Positions 40,247-52,195 of a DNA stretch of 64,000 nucleotides are shown here, one piece after another. The translations under genes and the position numbers were made by a program. Location of the stretch: contig JASBTM010000008.1 in the NCBI GenBank assembly GCA_030148425.1, forward strand, positions 186,001 to 250,000. Direction: 5' to 3'. The notes below the pieces were generated by a model that saw only the letters and a program-made list of their open reading frames with translations, searched no databases and was not told the origin of the DNA. The stretch is from Hyphomicrobium sp. (GTDB taxonomy: Bacteria > Pseudomonadota > Alphaproteobacteria > Rhizobiales > Hyphomicrobiaceae). The first letter of the stretch is position 1; each line of letters starts with the position of its first letter.

Positions 40247-40714
40247 ATGGCTCGGAGATGGCGAAGTGCCGTCGCTGCGGCCTCCCTTTTTCCGTTCCTG
40301 GCTCCCAGCCTACTTCCATGCGCGGCCCTGGCCGAGCCAGCGGTGCCGCCCGATCTCGATTGCAAGATAGGCTTCGAAGCGCTTCGCAGCTGGGCCGCGT
40401 GGTTGCCGGACGCCAAACGAACGACGGACGGCGCTCGTGACGTCATCGTGGTCGCTGAGCCGGAGGTCTGGCGCGTCGAGATTACCTTCACTGCGCCCGG
40501 AGAGGTCGGCCATCCCGCCGTGGTCCTGCGCAAGTTCGTGAAGCAGGTAACCAACGTCTGGACGGCGCAAAGCAAGGTCTGCGGCTTCGGCAACCAGGCC
40601 GATTTTGCCACCCTCGTCGCCGCCGCAAAGGCCGAGGACAGCCGGTTGACCAACGCCTCCCGCGACGAAGCCGAGCGCCAGAAGCGCGAGCAATCGCCGC
40701 TCGGCGGCCCCTAA
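40247..40714 (+). CDS. exported hypothetical protein tightly linked to purS
   Basis: signal-like N-terminus; ATG 3 nt after the purS stop. Confidence 0.7.
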   Translation: MARRWRSAVAAASLFPFLAPSLLPCAALAEPAVPPDLDCKIGFEALRSWAAWLPDAKRTTDGARDVIVVAEPEVWRVEITFTAPGEVGHPAVVLRKFVKQVTNVWTAQSKVCGFGNQADFATLVAAAKAEDSRLTNASRDEAERQKREQSPLGGP

Positions 40715-40742
40715 CCAGAAACGCTTCTCTCGAGCCCCCACA

Positions 40743-40772
40743 CCGTCATCCCGGCGAAGGCCGGGATCCAGC
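40743..40772. repeat. intergenic palindromic repeat
   Basis: CCGTCATCCCGGCGAAGGCCGGGATCCAGCC. Confidence 0.8.
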
Positions 40773-40959
40773 CAACCATCGGCATCCGCAGCCCCTTTCG
40801 TGGCTTCCGGCCGGCTCGACGAAGGAGTGTCGGAAGCCGCAACAGAGTGAGGCACCCCGGCAGGTGGACTTGCGCCCGGAGTCGCATTACCTGACAGCTG
40901 TCGAATATAAATGGACGCCCGCCCGAAGCGGCCGTCCCCGCTAACCGAGGCTATCGAGG

Positions 40960-41661
40960 ATGCTCCGCGCTTCCGTCATCGTCTTTCCCGGCTCCAACTG
41001 CGACCGCGACGTCCAAACCGCCATCGAGCGCGTGACGGGCTTCGCGCCGAAGATGGTCTGGCACGGCGACGCGAGCGTCCCTTCATCCGATGTCATCGTG
41101 CTGCCGGGCGGCTTCTCCTATGGCGATTATCTCCGCTGCGGTGCAATGGCCGCGCACTCGCCGATCATGAAGGACATTGTCGCCAAGGCGAACGCCGGAA
41201 CGCCCATCATCGGCATCTGCAATGGCTTCCAGGTTCTGTGCGAGGCCGGCCTCCTCCCAGGCGCGCTGCTACGCAATGCCTCGCTGCACTTCATCTGCCG
41301 CGACGTATTTTTGAAGGTCGAGAACGATCAGTCGTTCTTCACCAAATGCTATCGCAATGGCGAAGTCATCAAGGTTCCGATCGCGCACGGCGAGGGTAAC
41401 TATTTCGCCGACGACGAGACGCTGAACCGCCTCGAAGGCGAAGGCCGCATCGCGTTTCGCTATTCGAACGCCCAAGGCAACGTCGGCGCTGAAACGTGCC
41501 CGAACGGCGCGCAGCGCAACATCGCCGGCATCACCAATGAGTCGGGCCGCGTGCTCGGCATGATGCCTCACCCTGAGCGCCTGTATGAAAACGCGCTCGG
41601 CGGCACCGACGGCCGCCGCGTGTTCGAAAGCATGCTGCTCTCGACGCTGGAAGCCGCCTGA
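40960..41661 (+). CDS. purQ: phosphoribosylformylglycinamidine synthase subunit PurQ
   Basis: '[22 protein letters not shown]', '[17 protein letters not shown]', 'GICNGFQVL'. Confidence 0.97.
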   Translation: MLRASVIVFPGSNCDRDVQTAIERVTGFAPKMVWHGDASVPSSDVIVLPGGFSYGDYLRCGAMAAHSPIMKDIVAKANAGTPIIGICNGFQVLCEAGLLPGALLRNASLHFICRDVFLKVENDQSFFTKCYRNGEVIKVPIAHGEGNYFADDETLNRLEGEGRIAFRYSNAQGNVGAETCPNGAQRNIAGITNESGRVLGMMPHPERLYENALGGTDGRRVFESMLLSTLEAA

Positions 41662-41879
41662 TCTTCCGCAATGTGTGGTGAGCGAGCGTGTCCCCGGCTC
41701 AAAGCCGAGGACGCAGGACGGAGAGAAGCACTCTCCGATCAAAACATCGTCCGGCGCAGGCCGGGATCCAGTCAAACGACAACAGCTCCCGACCTGCGGA
41801 TTATGAGTCCGCCGCTCGGCGAGCCGGATTTGGTAGACGCGCCACCTTGAGGCGGTAGCGCTGCTTTCGATAGCCGGGA

Positions 41880-42167
41880 TTAATCGCAGACGCGGACGCG
41901 CGAATACCGCCAGACGCCTTCGTAATCGTCCCAATAGCGGCGGCCGCGTTCCCAATGGCAGCCGTCGTAGTAGCGCGGGCCGCCGTAGTAGCCGTAGCCG
42001 GGCGGAGGCGGCGGCGGATAATAAGGCCGGCTCGCCGAACCGATGATTGCGCCAGCGGCAAGACCACCAAAAACTCCGGCCGCGAAATCACCGCCACCGG
42101 CGTGCGCGGGAGCAGCCACCGCCGTCAGGCTGGCAGCCGCGAGCGCGACGTGAAGAACACGTTTCAT
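41880..42167 (-). CDS. small exported Gly/Tyr/Pro-rich protein
   Basis: signal peptide 'MKRVLHVALAAASLTAVAAPAHAGGG', 'YYPPPPPPGYGYYGGPRYYDGCHWERGRRYWDDYEGVWRYSRVRVCD'. Confidence 0.8.
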   Translation of the reverse strand: MKRVLHVALAAASLTAVAAPAHAGGGDFAAGVFGGLAAGAIIGSASRPYYPPPPPPGYGYYGGPRYYDGCHWERGRRYWDDYEGVWRYSRVRVCD

Positions 42168-42320
42168 TGTCGAACTCCCTCGAATTCTCGAAGCGCGTTT
42201 TTGAACCCCAGCTCATGAACCGCGCTTGAACGGACCTAGACTCGCTTCGAGGTTATTCTGTGATCTGTAAAATTTTGCGATTTCGTTAAAAATGCTCGTA
42301 TTTTACGACTTCGCGGGGCG

Positions 42321-43256
42321 TTATCCCGACATCGCCAGATAGACCGATACTGTCAGAATCGAAATCATCGTCGAGACGAGAATCACGCGCGACGTAACCG
42401 CCGCTTCGCGCGCGTAGAATTCCGCCAGCATGAAAGGCCCCGTACCCGTTGGAAGCGCGGCGAGCAAAACGGCCGTCCGCGTCAACGTCGGCGTCAGATC
42501 GAAGACCATATCGGCCAGCACCCAGGCGACGACTGGATGCAGCACGAGCTTCAATCCGACGAGCAACGCTGTTGCGCTCGTGGCCGACTCGTCTCGCTCG
42601 GTCTTCGCCGCGAGGAACAGACCAAGTGCAACGAGCGCACAAGGCGACGCCGCCCCGCCGAGCATTTTGAGGAAGCTTTCCGCCGGCACCGGAAGTTCCA
42701 CGCCCGCGATGGGAAAAAGTGCGCCCAGCGCCGGAGCCACGAGCAGCGGATTGCGGCACAGCGAGCGCCCGACCTTCATCGCCAGATGCAGCGTCCGTGC
42801 TTCGCTCTGCAGCCCAATCTCGATCAGAACAATGGCGATGCCGAACACCACGCACACCGTAATGATCGACGCGATTGTCGTTGGCGCCAGAGCCTGATGT
42901 CCGAGCACCGCCAGCGTAATCGGAAAGCCCATGTAGGCCGTGTTGGCGTATCCGGCATTGAGCCCGTCGATCGCAGCATCCGCGAGATGCCGAGGCCCCC
43001 GCGCGCGGACCGCGACCGTCACGACGAAAACCAACAGCGTGCTGATGCCGAAGACAGCAATGAAGCCCGGTTGCCAGAGATCGCTCCAATGCGCATGGCT
43101 GGTGATGTCGAAGAGCAGCGCGGGCAGCGCCAAGTAAACGACGAAGCGATTAAGCTCGGTCGTAGCGTTAGGACCGAGGACACCGGTACGCCGCGCGATC
43201 CACCCCGCCAGTACAAGCGCAAAAATCGGCAAAACGATCAGAAAGGTCGACAGCAT
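42321..43256 (-). CDS. AEC-family transporter
   Basis: ten-TM-like hydrophobicity, 'NAGYANTAYMGFPITLAVLG', 'ALPTGTGPFMLAEFYAREA'. Confidence 0.9.
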   Translation of the reverse strand: MLSTFLIVLPIFALVLAGWIARRTGVLGPNATTELNRFVVYLALPALLFDITSHAHWSDLWQPGFIAVFGISTLLVFVVTVAVRARGPRHLADAAIDGLNAGYANTAYMGFPITLAVLGHQALAPTTIASIITVCVVFGIAIVLIEIGLQSEARTLHLAMKVGRSLCRNPLLVAPALGALFPIAGVELPVPAESFLKMLGGAASPCALVALGLFLAAKTERDESATSATALLVGLKLVLHPVVAWVLADMVFDLTPTLTRTAVLLAALPTGTGPFMLAEFYAREAAVTSRVILVSTMISILTVSVYLAMSG

Positions 43257-43353
43257 AAGAACGGCTCTGAAGGAAAATGGCCGCTATGCCTACGCCTCCC
43301 CTTCGATATACTCCAATGCCGTTTAGGCGTCCCATTCATACCTTTTCGGTATC

Positions 43354-44235
43354 ATGATCGACATCCGGCAAATGCGCTATTTCGTGACTCTCGCCGAAAC
43401 GCTCCACTTCGGGCGGGCCGCCGAGCGCCTGCATCTGACGCAACCTCCGCTTAGCCGACAAATCTCGGGGCTTGAAAAAGAGCTCGGCGTAAAACTCATG
43501 GATCGAAGTTCGCGTCACGCGACGCTGACGCGTGCAGGCCAAAGCTTCCTCGAGGATGCCCGCGCCGTCCTCGCCGCGTTTGATCAGGCCTGCAACAATG
43601 CGAAGCGCGCGGACCGCGGCGAGACGGGCGAGTTGTCGATCGGCTTCATGATGCATGCCGCCCACACGGTCCTGCCATCGCTCGCACGCCGCTATCTGGC
43701 CGCCTATCCCGACGTCGACGTGAAACTCCGCGAGGTGGTGCCGAATGTGCTCATCGAGGATGTGCTGGCCGCCCGCTTCGACGCGGGTATCATGTTTTCA
43801 CCCGGCCCCGTGCGCGGCCTCGAAACACGGCCGATCTTTCACGAAAAGCTCTGCCTTGCTGTCCATTGCGGGCACCCGCTCGCCACCCGCAAGATCGCGA
43901 GTGCACACGACCTTGAAGACCAGCCGCTGATCGTCACGTCGGCGGACTCCGCGCCAACGGCACGCAAGGCCGTCGAGGAATATTGCCGCTCCGGCGGGTA
44001 TGCGCCTTCGATCCGTCTCGAGGCCCAATTGCAGAATACGATCGTCAATCTCGTCGCCGAGAACCTGGGCGTCGCGCTCGTTCCGGATTCGATGCGCAAA
44101 CTTGCGTTCTCCGGCGTGTCGTTCCTGAGCCTGAAGAATGCACCAGCCATCGCGCACGCGCTCGTCTGGCGAACGGGAAATCTCAATCCTGCACTGCGCA
44201 ATTTGCTCGCAATGACGCCAGCAGTGAAAGCCTGA
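43354..44235 (+). CDS. LysR-family transcriptional regulator
   Basis: 'MIDIRQMRYFVTLAETLHFGRAAERLHLTQPPLSRQISGLEKELGVKLMDR'; divergent from AEC transporter. Confidence 0.95.
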   Translation: MIDIRQMRYFVTLAETLHFGRAAERLHLTQPPLSRQISGLEKELGVKLMDRSSRHATLTRAGQSFLEDARAVLAAFDQACNNAKRADRGETGELSIGFMMHAAHTVLPSLARRYLAAYPDVDVKLREVVPNVLIEDVLAARFDAGIMFSPGPVRGLETRPIFHEKLCLAVHCGHPLATRKIASAHDLEDQPLIVTSADSAPTARKAVEEYCRSGGYAPSIRLEAQLQNTIVNLVAENLGVALVPDSMRKLAFSGVSFLSLKNAPAIAHALVWRTGNLNPALRNLLAMTPAVKA

Positions 44236-44458
44236 TCGAATGGCAAAAAGCAGGCCCGCCGTTCAATTGTGATCTTTCGGGGGCATTTGAAGCGGCGCCC
44301 TTGTGGGGCCGGAAAGCGAACCTAAGTCATAATGGATTGCGGAGCCGGGCCCCTCTGGTAGCGCCATGATGGTGCTGCGATGTCGGACCGCATCGGGTGT
44401 GCCCGGTGCCACGACTTTTTGCCGGACATACCTCCAACTTTCCGATCCGGAGGAAATC

Positions 44459-44710
44459 ATGTCCCGTCGTTTTATGGTCCTTCTCGAGCGCGCTACTCGC
44501 ATCCGCCAGTTGATCGACCGAGAGCAGCAGTCGGGTAAGTCCAGTCCCATCCGCCTCATGCGGATGAAGCGGCTCTATCTCAGCATCTCGCAAAGTCTCC
44601 GCAGCCTGACTGAAAAGCGCATGGTTGCGATTGCCTCGGCGCCCCGCATGCGCCCGGACGTGCTCTTCCTCAACGTCCGCTCCGCCCCAGCCCTCTCCGG
44701 GAATTGGTGA
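44459..44710 (+). CDS. small hypothetical protein
   Basis: 83-aa basic ORF with GGAGG-like RBS (ccggaggaaatcATG). Confidence 0.6.
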   Translation: MSRRFMVLLERATRIRQLIDREQQSGKSSPIRLMRMKRLYLSISQSLRSLTEKRMVAIASAPRMRPDVLFLNVRSAPALSGNW

Positions 44711-44718
44711 TTGTTTCA

Positions 44719-44758
44719 GTGCATGGCGGCCAGCTCCCCGCAGGGAGTCGCCATGCAC
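44719..44758. repeat. inverted repeat, second intergenic palindrome family
   Basis: GTGCATGGCG ... CGCCATGCAC perfect 10-bp arms; core GGCCAGCTCCCCGCAGGGAGTCGCC recurs at 46675-46704. Confidence 0.7.
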
Positions 44759-44762
44759 AAAC

Positions 44763-44790
44763 AAAAAAAGGAGCCCAACGGCTCCTTTTT
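44763..44790. terminator. bidirectional intrinsic terminator
   Basis: A7 - GGAGCC CAAC GGCTCC - T5. Confidence 0.85.
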
Positions 44791-44814
44791 CGTGCAGTCG
44801 AACAGTCCGCTCGA

Positions 44815-44904
44815 TTAGCGGGTGTTCCCGCGCCGCTGATTTTTGCTGCCGGACGTAGAACCGAACGTCAGCGAACTGATCACAGCGAACACGATGGCCT
44901 TCAT
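44815..44904 (-). CDS. candidate 29-aa small protein MKAIVFAVISSLTFGSTSGSKNQRRGNTR
   Basis: minus strand ATG at 44904, TAA at 44815; AGGTG 4-8 nt upstream; followed by intrinsic terminator 44763-44790. Confidence 0.45.
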   Translation of the reverse strand: MKAIVFAVISSLTFGSTSGSKNQRRGNTR

Positions 44905-45116
44905 GATAACACCTGTTTTGAGCTAGCCGACTGGGCGATGGCCCTGTCTGACTCCCGGGATTAGCCCCCGGGTCGCTTTCTTCTACGGTGTAGATAGGTG
45001 ATCCGTGTGCGGCGCACCAGGGGGCGGCGAGCAGCTCTACCATGCACGCCAAGCAGCGCGCCTTCGCCGCGGGGCATGTCAAAAAAACGCAACAAAATCA
45101 GCGATTAACGCGGGAT

Positions 45117-45150
45117 AAAAAAAGGGAGAGAGTTGTAACTCCCTCCCTTG
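45117..45150 (-). terminator. intrinsic terminator (minus strand)
   Basis: minus strand GGGAGGGAGT TACA ACTCTCTCCC followed by T-run. Confidence 0.65.
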
Positions 45151-45500
45151 CTCCAATCGACTTGCAAGCGTGGACTTGAAGCGCGGAGGCAACTCGAGCC
45201 AGGTGACCCGGTTACAAAACCGCGGACCCAGCAGAAACCTTTGACCGCCGGCGGACCGACGCCGGAGTGAGTGATGTTCACACCCGTGCAAAAGGCACCG
45301 GCAGAGCATCCCCTGTCGCCATCTTAAATAACCTACTGACGATGCAAGGAAAATCCACCGCGCCGCAAGTCCGCATTGCGCCTTTTGCAGCGCGAAACGG
45401 TCACACCACGAATGGGTAGGACGGAAAGTGCCAACTTGCCCGGATTTACGCAGACACGCCGAAAAACCCGGCAACGCTGCGGCGCAGTATTTGGGCAGCC

Positions 45501-45737
45501 TTAAGCGGCGAGGCGCGACTGCATCTCGTCCTGTGCGCGCAGGCGTTCGCTGGCGCCCGATTCCGCCGCCAGAGGCTGCGACTGCGCTGCAAACCGCGAC
45601 GCATAGGCGACATCAAGCGAGCCCGGAAAAGCCTGCTGCGGACGGCCTTCGTGGCGATAGCGCGCGGCCCGCCAGAGATCAGCAAACGATACGCCCGCAA
45701 AGAGCGAACGCTTCTCGACGATGCTGCGCGACGACAT
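45501..45737 (-). CDS. small hypothetical protein
   Basis: 'MSSRSIVEKRSLFAGVSFADLWRAARYRHEGRPQQAFPGSLDVAYASRFAAQSQPLAAESGASERLRAQDEMQSRLAA'. Confidence 0.45.
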   Translation of the reverse strand: MSSRSIVEKRSLFAGVSFADLWRAARYRHEGRPQQAFPGSLDVAYASRFAAQSQPLAAESGASERLRAQDEMQSRLAA

Positions 45738-46053
45738 GGGAAAGTACCCTCGATCTTTGGTGGCGAAGCACTGCAAAAAGCTCCGCGCACGACAATGCCA
45801 ATTAAGCGGGCATATAAGGGGCAGATTCTGCTAAATAAAATGGCATATCGCCGCAATGCAGCAATGCGTCCCCGACAGCGCTCCGCCGCCGCAGGCATTG
45901 GATGGGCGCGGTTCAGTCAGAGTTCAGAAAGGCGAGACTTATCCAGGGTGGAGGGCCAGCTTGCGTTACGACACGCCGCCCCTCGAGCCTCTATAAGCAA
46001 AACCCTCTCTTCCCTCGTTCACTCGCATTCCAGTTCCCGAAAGGACATCCACC

Positions 46054-46443
46054 GTGAAAGCCATCGCCGGTCTTGTTTGTCTCGGTCTTGCCCTCGCCGC
46101 ACCCGCAGCCGCGGAGGACATGGACATGAAGTCCATGGATCACATGAATATGGACCACATGGACATGAGCGCGGGCTCGGCGGAAGCCTCCCCATCGAGC
46201 AAAGCTTTCGAGGCCGCCAACGAAAAGATGCACAAGGACATGTCGATGTCCTTCACGGGCAACACGGACGTCGACTTCGTCAAGGGCATGGTCCCGCACC
46301 ACCAGGGCGCAATCGACATGGCCAGGATCGAGCTGCAGTACGGCAAGGATCCCGAGATCCGGAAGCTCGCTGAAGACATCGTCAAGGCCCAGGAAAGCGA
46401 GATCGCCTTCATGAACGCCTGGCTCGCCAAGCACGCAAAGTGA
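46054..46443 (+). CDS. DUF305/CopM-type metallochaperone, exported
   Basis: Met/His-rich 'DMDMKSMDHMNMDHMDMS', 'DVDFVKGMVPHHQGAIDMARIEL'. Confidence 0.93.
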   Translation: MKAIAGLVCLGLALAAPAAAEDMDMKSMDHMNMDHMDMSAGSAEASPSSKAFEAANEKMHKDMSMSFTGNTDVDFVKGMVPHHQGAIDMARIELQYGKDPEIRKLAEDIVKAQESEIAFMNAWLAKHAK

Positions 46444-46504
46444 GCCCCGCCCGGAAGGCACAGGAGACGGTATTGAAGGAGCACGCCTCCCTCAACGTCA
46501 CAGC

Positions 46505-46607
46505 AGCGAGGCCACCCTCATCCGGCCTTCGGCCACCTTCTCCCCAAGGGAGAAGGAAGAGCACTTTCCTCTCCCGGAACGGGAGAGGATGCCCAAAGGG
46601 CAGGTGA
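46505..46607. repeat. palindromic intergenic mosaic
   Basis: CTCATCCGGCCTTCGGCCACCTTCTCCCCAAGGGAGAAGG ... CTCTCCCGGAACGGGAGAGG. Confidence 0.65.
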
Positions 46608-46674
46608 GGGACTTTGCCCCCGGGAACCCCAGCCTTTGGACCCCCGCCAAAGCTCCAAGCCTCAAGCCCGCACC

Positions 46675-46704
46675 GGCGGCCGGCTCCCCGCAGGGGAGTC
46701 GCCG
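46675..46704. repeat. second copy of 44719-44758-type palindrome core
   Basis: GGCGGCCGGCTCCCCGCAGGGGAGTCGCCG. Confidence 0.7.
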
Positions 46705-46819
46705 GCGCCATCGACAAAGAGCGACGTTTGGCCATCGAGCCCGTCGGCCCCCTGGGGCGACAAATCAGCCGCGACCCCATATAAGCGGTCGCAATCGAAG
46801 AGCCATGCAGAGACCCTGA

Positions 46820-49072
<2,253 letters not shown>

Positions 49073-49131
49073 GCTAGACCAACGTCAGGCCGGCACCCAG
49101 ACAGCCATTCGCACCAAGCAAGGCGAAGCTT

Positions 49132-49290
49132 GACTGGATCCCGGCCGCCGCCGGGATGACGGTATGGTTGAAAGGCCTGTCCCACTCTTTGCGACGTCAT
49201 GGCCGCGCAGGCGACCATCCACGACAAAGATCGGCACACGCACTTTCTGTTTTTCTGCATCCAAGAACGTCATCCCCGCGTAGGCGGGTG
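49132..49290. repeat. intergenic palindromic repeats
   Basis: GACTGGATCCCGGCCGCCGCCGGGATGACGG; ACGTCATGGCCGCGCAGGCGACCATCCACGACAA; ACGTCATCCCCGCGTAGGCGGG. Confidence 0.8.
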
Positions 49291-49500
49291 AAGATCTGAC
49301 GACGTGCTCCGATATCGACATGATGAGCGCCAACGCCGACGGATTATTTACCCATAAGGACGGCAAACCCTATCCCGCTTCGTAAGTTTTAGCGCATAGG
49401 TTTCTGCTTTTCGCCATCAATTCGGGTTTCCCTGCGCCAGCGTAAGAAATAGAAGACGAACGCCCGTCCAAGGGCGCCGCTCAAACTCGAAGGAACCCCA

Positions 49501-49959
49501 ATGCGCCGCCCACGCTTCATGCCAATATTGGCAATTGCCGCCGCTCTCGCCGTTGGCGGAGCTTTCCTTCCCAACAACCATGCAATCGCAGAACCGCAAG
49601 GAACATCCATGACCACCACACCGTCCGGCCTCCAATACGAAGATACCGTTGTCGGCACCGGCGAGACGCCCGAAACGGGGCAGATCTGCGTCATGCACTA
49701 CACGGGTTGGCTCTACGTGGATGGCAAGAAGGGCGACAAGTTCGACTCCTCGCTCGATCGCGGACAGCCGTTCGAATTCCCCATCGGCACCGGCCGCGTC
49801 ATCAAGGGCTGGGACGAAGGCGTCGCATCGATGAAGGTTGGCGGCAAACGTACGCTGATCATTCCGGCGGCGCTCGGCTACGGCGCGCGCGGCGCTGGCG
49901 GCGTCATCCCGCCGAACGCCACGTTGATCTTCGACGTCGAGCTGCTCGGCCTGAAATAA
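49501..49959 (+). CDS. FKBP-type peptidyl-prolyl cis-trans isomerase, exported
   Basis: 'GLQYEDTVVGTGETPETGQICVMHYTGWLYVDGKKGDKFDSSLDRGQPFEFPIGTGRVIKGWDEGVASM'. Confidence 0.95.
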   Translation: MRRPRFMPILAIAAALAVGGAFLPNNHAIAEPQGTSMTTTPSGLQYEDTVVGTGETPETGQICVMHYTGWLYVDGKKGDKFDSSLDRGQPFEFPIGTGRVIKGWDEGVASMKVGGKRTLIIPAALGYGARGAGGVIPPNATLIFDVELLGLK

Positions 49960-50045
49960 AGTCCACGCCCTCCCTCTTGCGGAGGAGATGGCGCGAAGAC
50001 CAGACTTCGGAATGCTTGATCAGGCAGCGCTCAACGGCGCTGCCT

Positions 50046-50840
50046 TTATTGCGCGGCCTGCAACGCGTACTGATGCTGGAGCAGGCCACCGATTTCCTCA
50101 CGCATGTCGTAGCAGCGCGGGCGGTGGAAGCGGTCGATGTTCGTCAGGAAATTCTCGCGCGTCACCATATTGGGATGCCTCGCGCCAAGAGCTTCCTTTT
50201 CCTCTGGGCTCATCTTTGTCTTGATCTGCAGCTTCCGCGCGATCCCAGAGTCGTTGATGACCGCGTAACCGTAATAGAAAATCGCGAGATCGTTCAGCGT
50301 CGGCCGCTGGTGCCAATGCCGGCCGCCCTGCGGCGCATAGTTGATGGGGTAGTTATGAAGGCTGCGGCTGGCGCGATAGCCACGATGCAGATTCATTACA
50401 GCCACCTCCGGCTGCTTCTCGTAGTAACCGTACGTCACTTGCTCGTGCAGCGGCCGGGATTGAACAAGCGGCTTGCTGTCCTTCGGCGACACGAAGACAT
50501 AGTTGCCGATGAAGTGCCGGGTGGGCTCCCTGACCTTATCGAGCTGATTGAAATTGCCGTAAAGAAACTCGGTGACGTTCAGCGCCATGCGCCAGCCCTC
50601 GCAGGGCCGCTCATAGTCTTCGACTTCCCGGTCGATGCAGGCGCTGTCGAAATAGGCATTGCGCGTCGTGTGAATTTCCCAGTTCGGACAAAGCTTCTTG
50701 ATGATCTCGCGGCTGGCGTCGGTCGAGTTGTAATCGATCATGATACCGTGATCGAAAATTTGCCGATGATGCGTCAGCCACCACGGCATCAGATATTCTT
50801 CATTGAAGAAATGACAAATCACTGTGCGCATGTTGTGCAC
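50046..50840 (-). CDS. glycosyltransferase family 2/92-like protein
   Basis: 'VICHFFNEEYLMPWWLTHHRQIFDHGIMIDYNSTDAS'. Confidence 0.75.
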   Translation of the reverse strand: MHNMRTVICHFFNEEYLMPWWLTHHRQIFDHGIMIDYNSTDASREIIKKLCPNWEIHTTRNAYFDSACIDREVEDYERPCEGWRMALNVTEFLYGNFNQLDKVREPTRHFIGNYVFVSPKDSKPLVQSRPLHEQVTYGYYEKQPEVAVMNLHRGYRASRSLHNYPINYAPQGGRHWHQRPTLNDLAIFYYGYAVINDSGIARKLQIKTKMSPEEKEALGARHPNMVTRENFLTNIDRFHRPRCYDMREEIGGLLQHQYALQAAQ

Positions 50841-50974
50841 CCTGAAGCGAATAGCGCCGGCGTTCGCCTCCGCGAAACACCGCGATTTTGAATCTGCTTC
50901 AGATATGCTTTGATTCGAGAAAACCCTGAAGAGGGCTTCCCTCTCTTCACGGAGGGACGAGAGTTGTAGCGCTC

Positions 50975-51250
50975 TTACGCCGCGCGAGGCCTGTTCTCCA
51001 CTTTGCCCCGATACTTATAGATGAGCCCCGGCGGCACGATGAATTCGCCGCTCTTTAACGCAGCATCATCAAACCGTCCGTTGCTCAGCCGCGGGGCGAC
51101 GCCGGAATAGGCGAAAATCCGGCCGAATTCATCGAGAACGAATTCCGAGAATTCCATGCCGTCGAGCCTGCCAATGGCGGGACCTTCGGGCCGCGTGTTG
51201 TGCAGGATGGAATATTCAAGCTGATGTGCACTGCGCGAAGCGGCGAGCAT
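50975..51250 (-). CDS. hypothetical protein
   Basis: 91-aa ORF with plausible composition. Confidence 0.55.
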   Translation of the reverse strand: MLAASRSAHQLEYSILHNTRPEGPAIGRLDGMEFSEFVLDEFGRIFAYSGVAPRLSNGRFDDAALKSGEFIVPPGLIYKYRGKVENRPRAA

Positions 51251-51268
51251 GGGCCAATCTCCCCTTAT

Positions 51269-51568
51269 TCATTGCCGCCCGTCGATCCGAGTCGGTGCGG
51301 TGGCTTTGAACGATGCCTCGCGGTCGCGCGCGAGCTTGTCGAAGCACGCGAGGCGAGCCGCGCCCGGTTCCAGCGCCGAACAGTCGGAGATTTCAGTCGG
51401 CCCTTCCCGCTCGCTGTTCGCGACGAGAATGATCCCGAGCGCCGCGAATGCTCCGATCAGGAGGGCGAAAATCAGCGCAGCTTGGCTTTCCGCCCGCTTG
51501 CGCTTTTTGTCGAGTTCATCGGCATCGAATGCGACGGACCCTTTGGATGTCCATAGATCGCTTGCCAT
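51269..51568 (-). CDS. small single-TM hypothetical protein
   Basis: 'AALIFALLIGAFAALGIILVANSE' TM; 99 aa. Confidence 0.6.
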   Translation of the reverse strand: MASDLWTSKGSVAFDADELDKKRKRAESQAALIFALLIGAFAALGIILVANSEREGPTEISDCSALEPGAARLACFDKLARDREASFKATAPTRIDGRQ

Positions 51569-51901
51569 GGTTGATCACCGTTTCTCTGCGCGCGCTGTTG
51601 CGCGCAAAGAAAACGTAGGTATCGGCGCATAAAGAATCGACATGGGCTCCCATGCAAAAATATAGGGATCCCATAAAGACGCCGTTCACCTTGGCGCAGG
51701 AACCGGCACAAGGTTGGATGGCGTACTGAAGATCACGGACCCGAGAGCAGCAATCACGCTTCCGAGATCGCGTAAGAAAAATCCGAGGCGCGTCGCAATG
51801 GACGTCGCGACGAATGAAATAGTTCGACCACCGGAACCGAGGAGAGCAGCACGCATTATGGCTTGCGTCCCTCCTCCGGTCTCGGCGGATGAGCGCATTT
51901 C

Positions 51902-52195
51902 TTATTTATGCGCGCCCGCGTTTTGCTCCATCTCCTTGCCCGCGAGAGAGCCATCCTCAGGCTTTGCGTTCGGCGTCGCGGTCTTGCCCGACTTGTCGCT
52001 GTTGACGCCAGGCTGACGCTGCATCTGTGCTTCCGAAAGGCTGCCCGAATTCGGCTTCGCCGTCGGATCCGCCGTTGAGCCGCCATGCGTGCCCGGAAGA
52101 TCTTTCATGGCCTTGGTCGTGAGGTTGCCGTCATCCGCGAAGGAAACGGTTGTCGACAGGGCGAGTACGATCGCCGCCAGAAATGGCGTTCTCAT
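51902..52195 (-). CDS. exported hypothetical protein
   Basis: signal 'MRTPFLAAIVLALSTTVSFA'; imperfect repeated 'PNSGSLSEAQMQ / PEDGSLAGKEMEQ'. Confidence 0.65.
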   Translation of the reverse strand: MRTPFLAAIVLALSTTVSFADDGNLTTKAMKDLPGTHGGSTADPTAKPNSGSLSEAQMQRQPGVNSDKSGKTATPNAKPEDGSLAGKEMEQNAGAHK

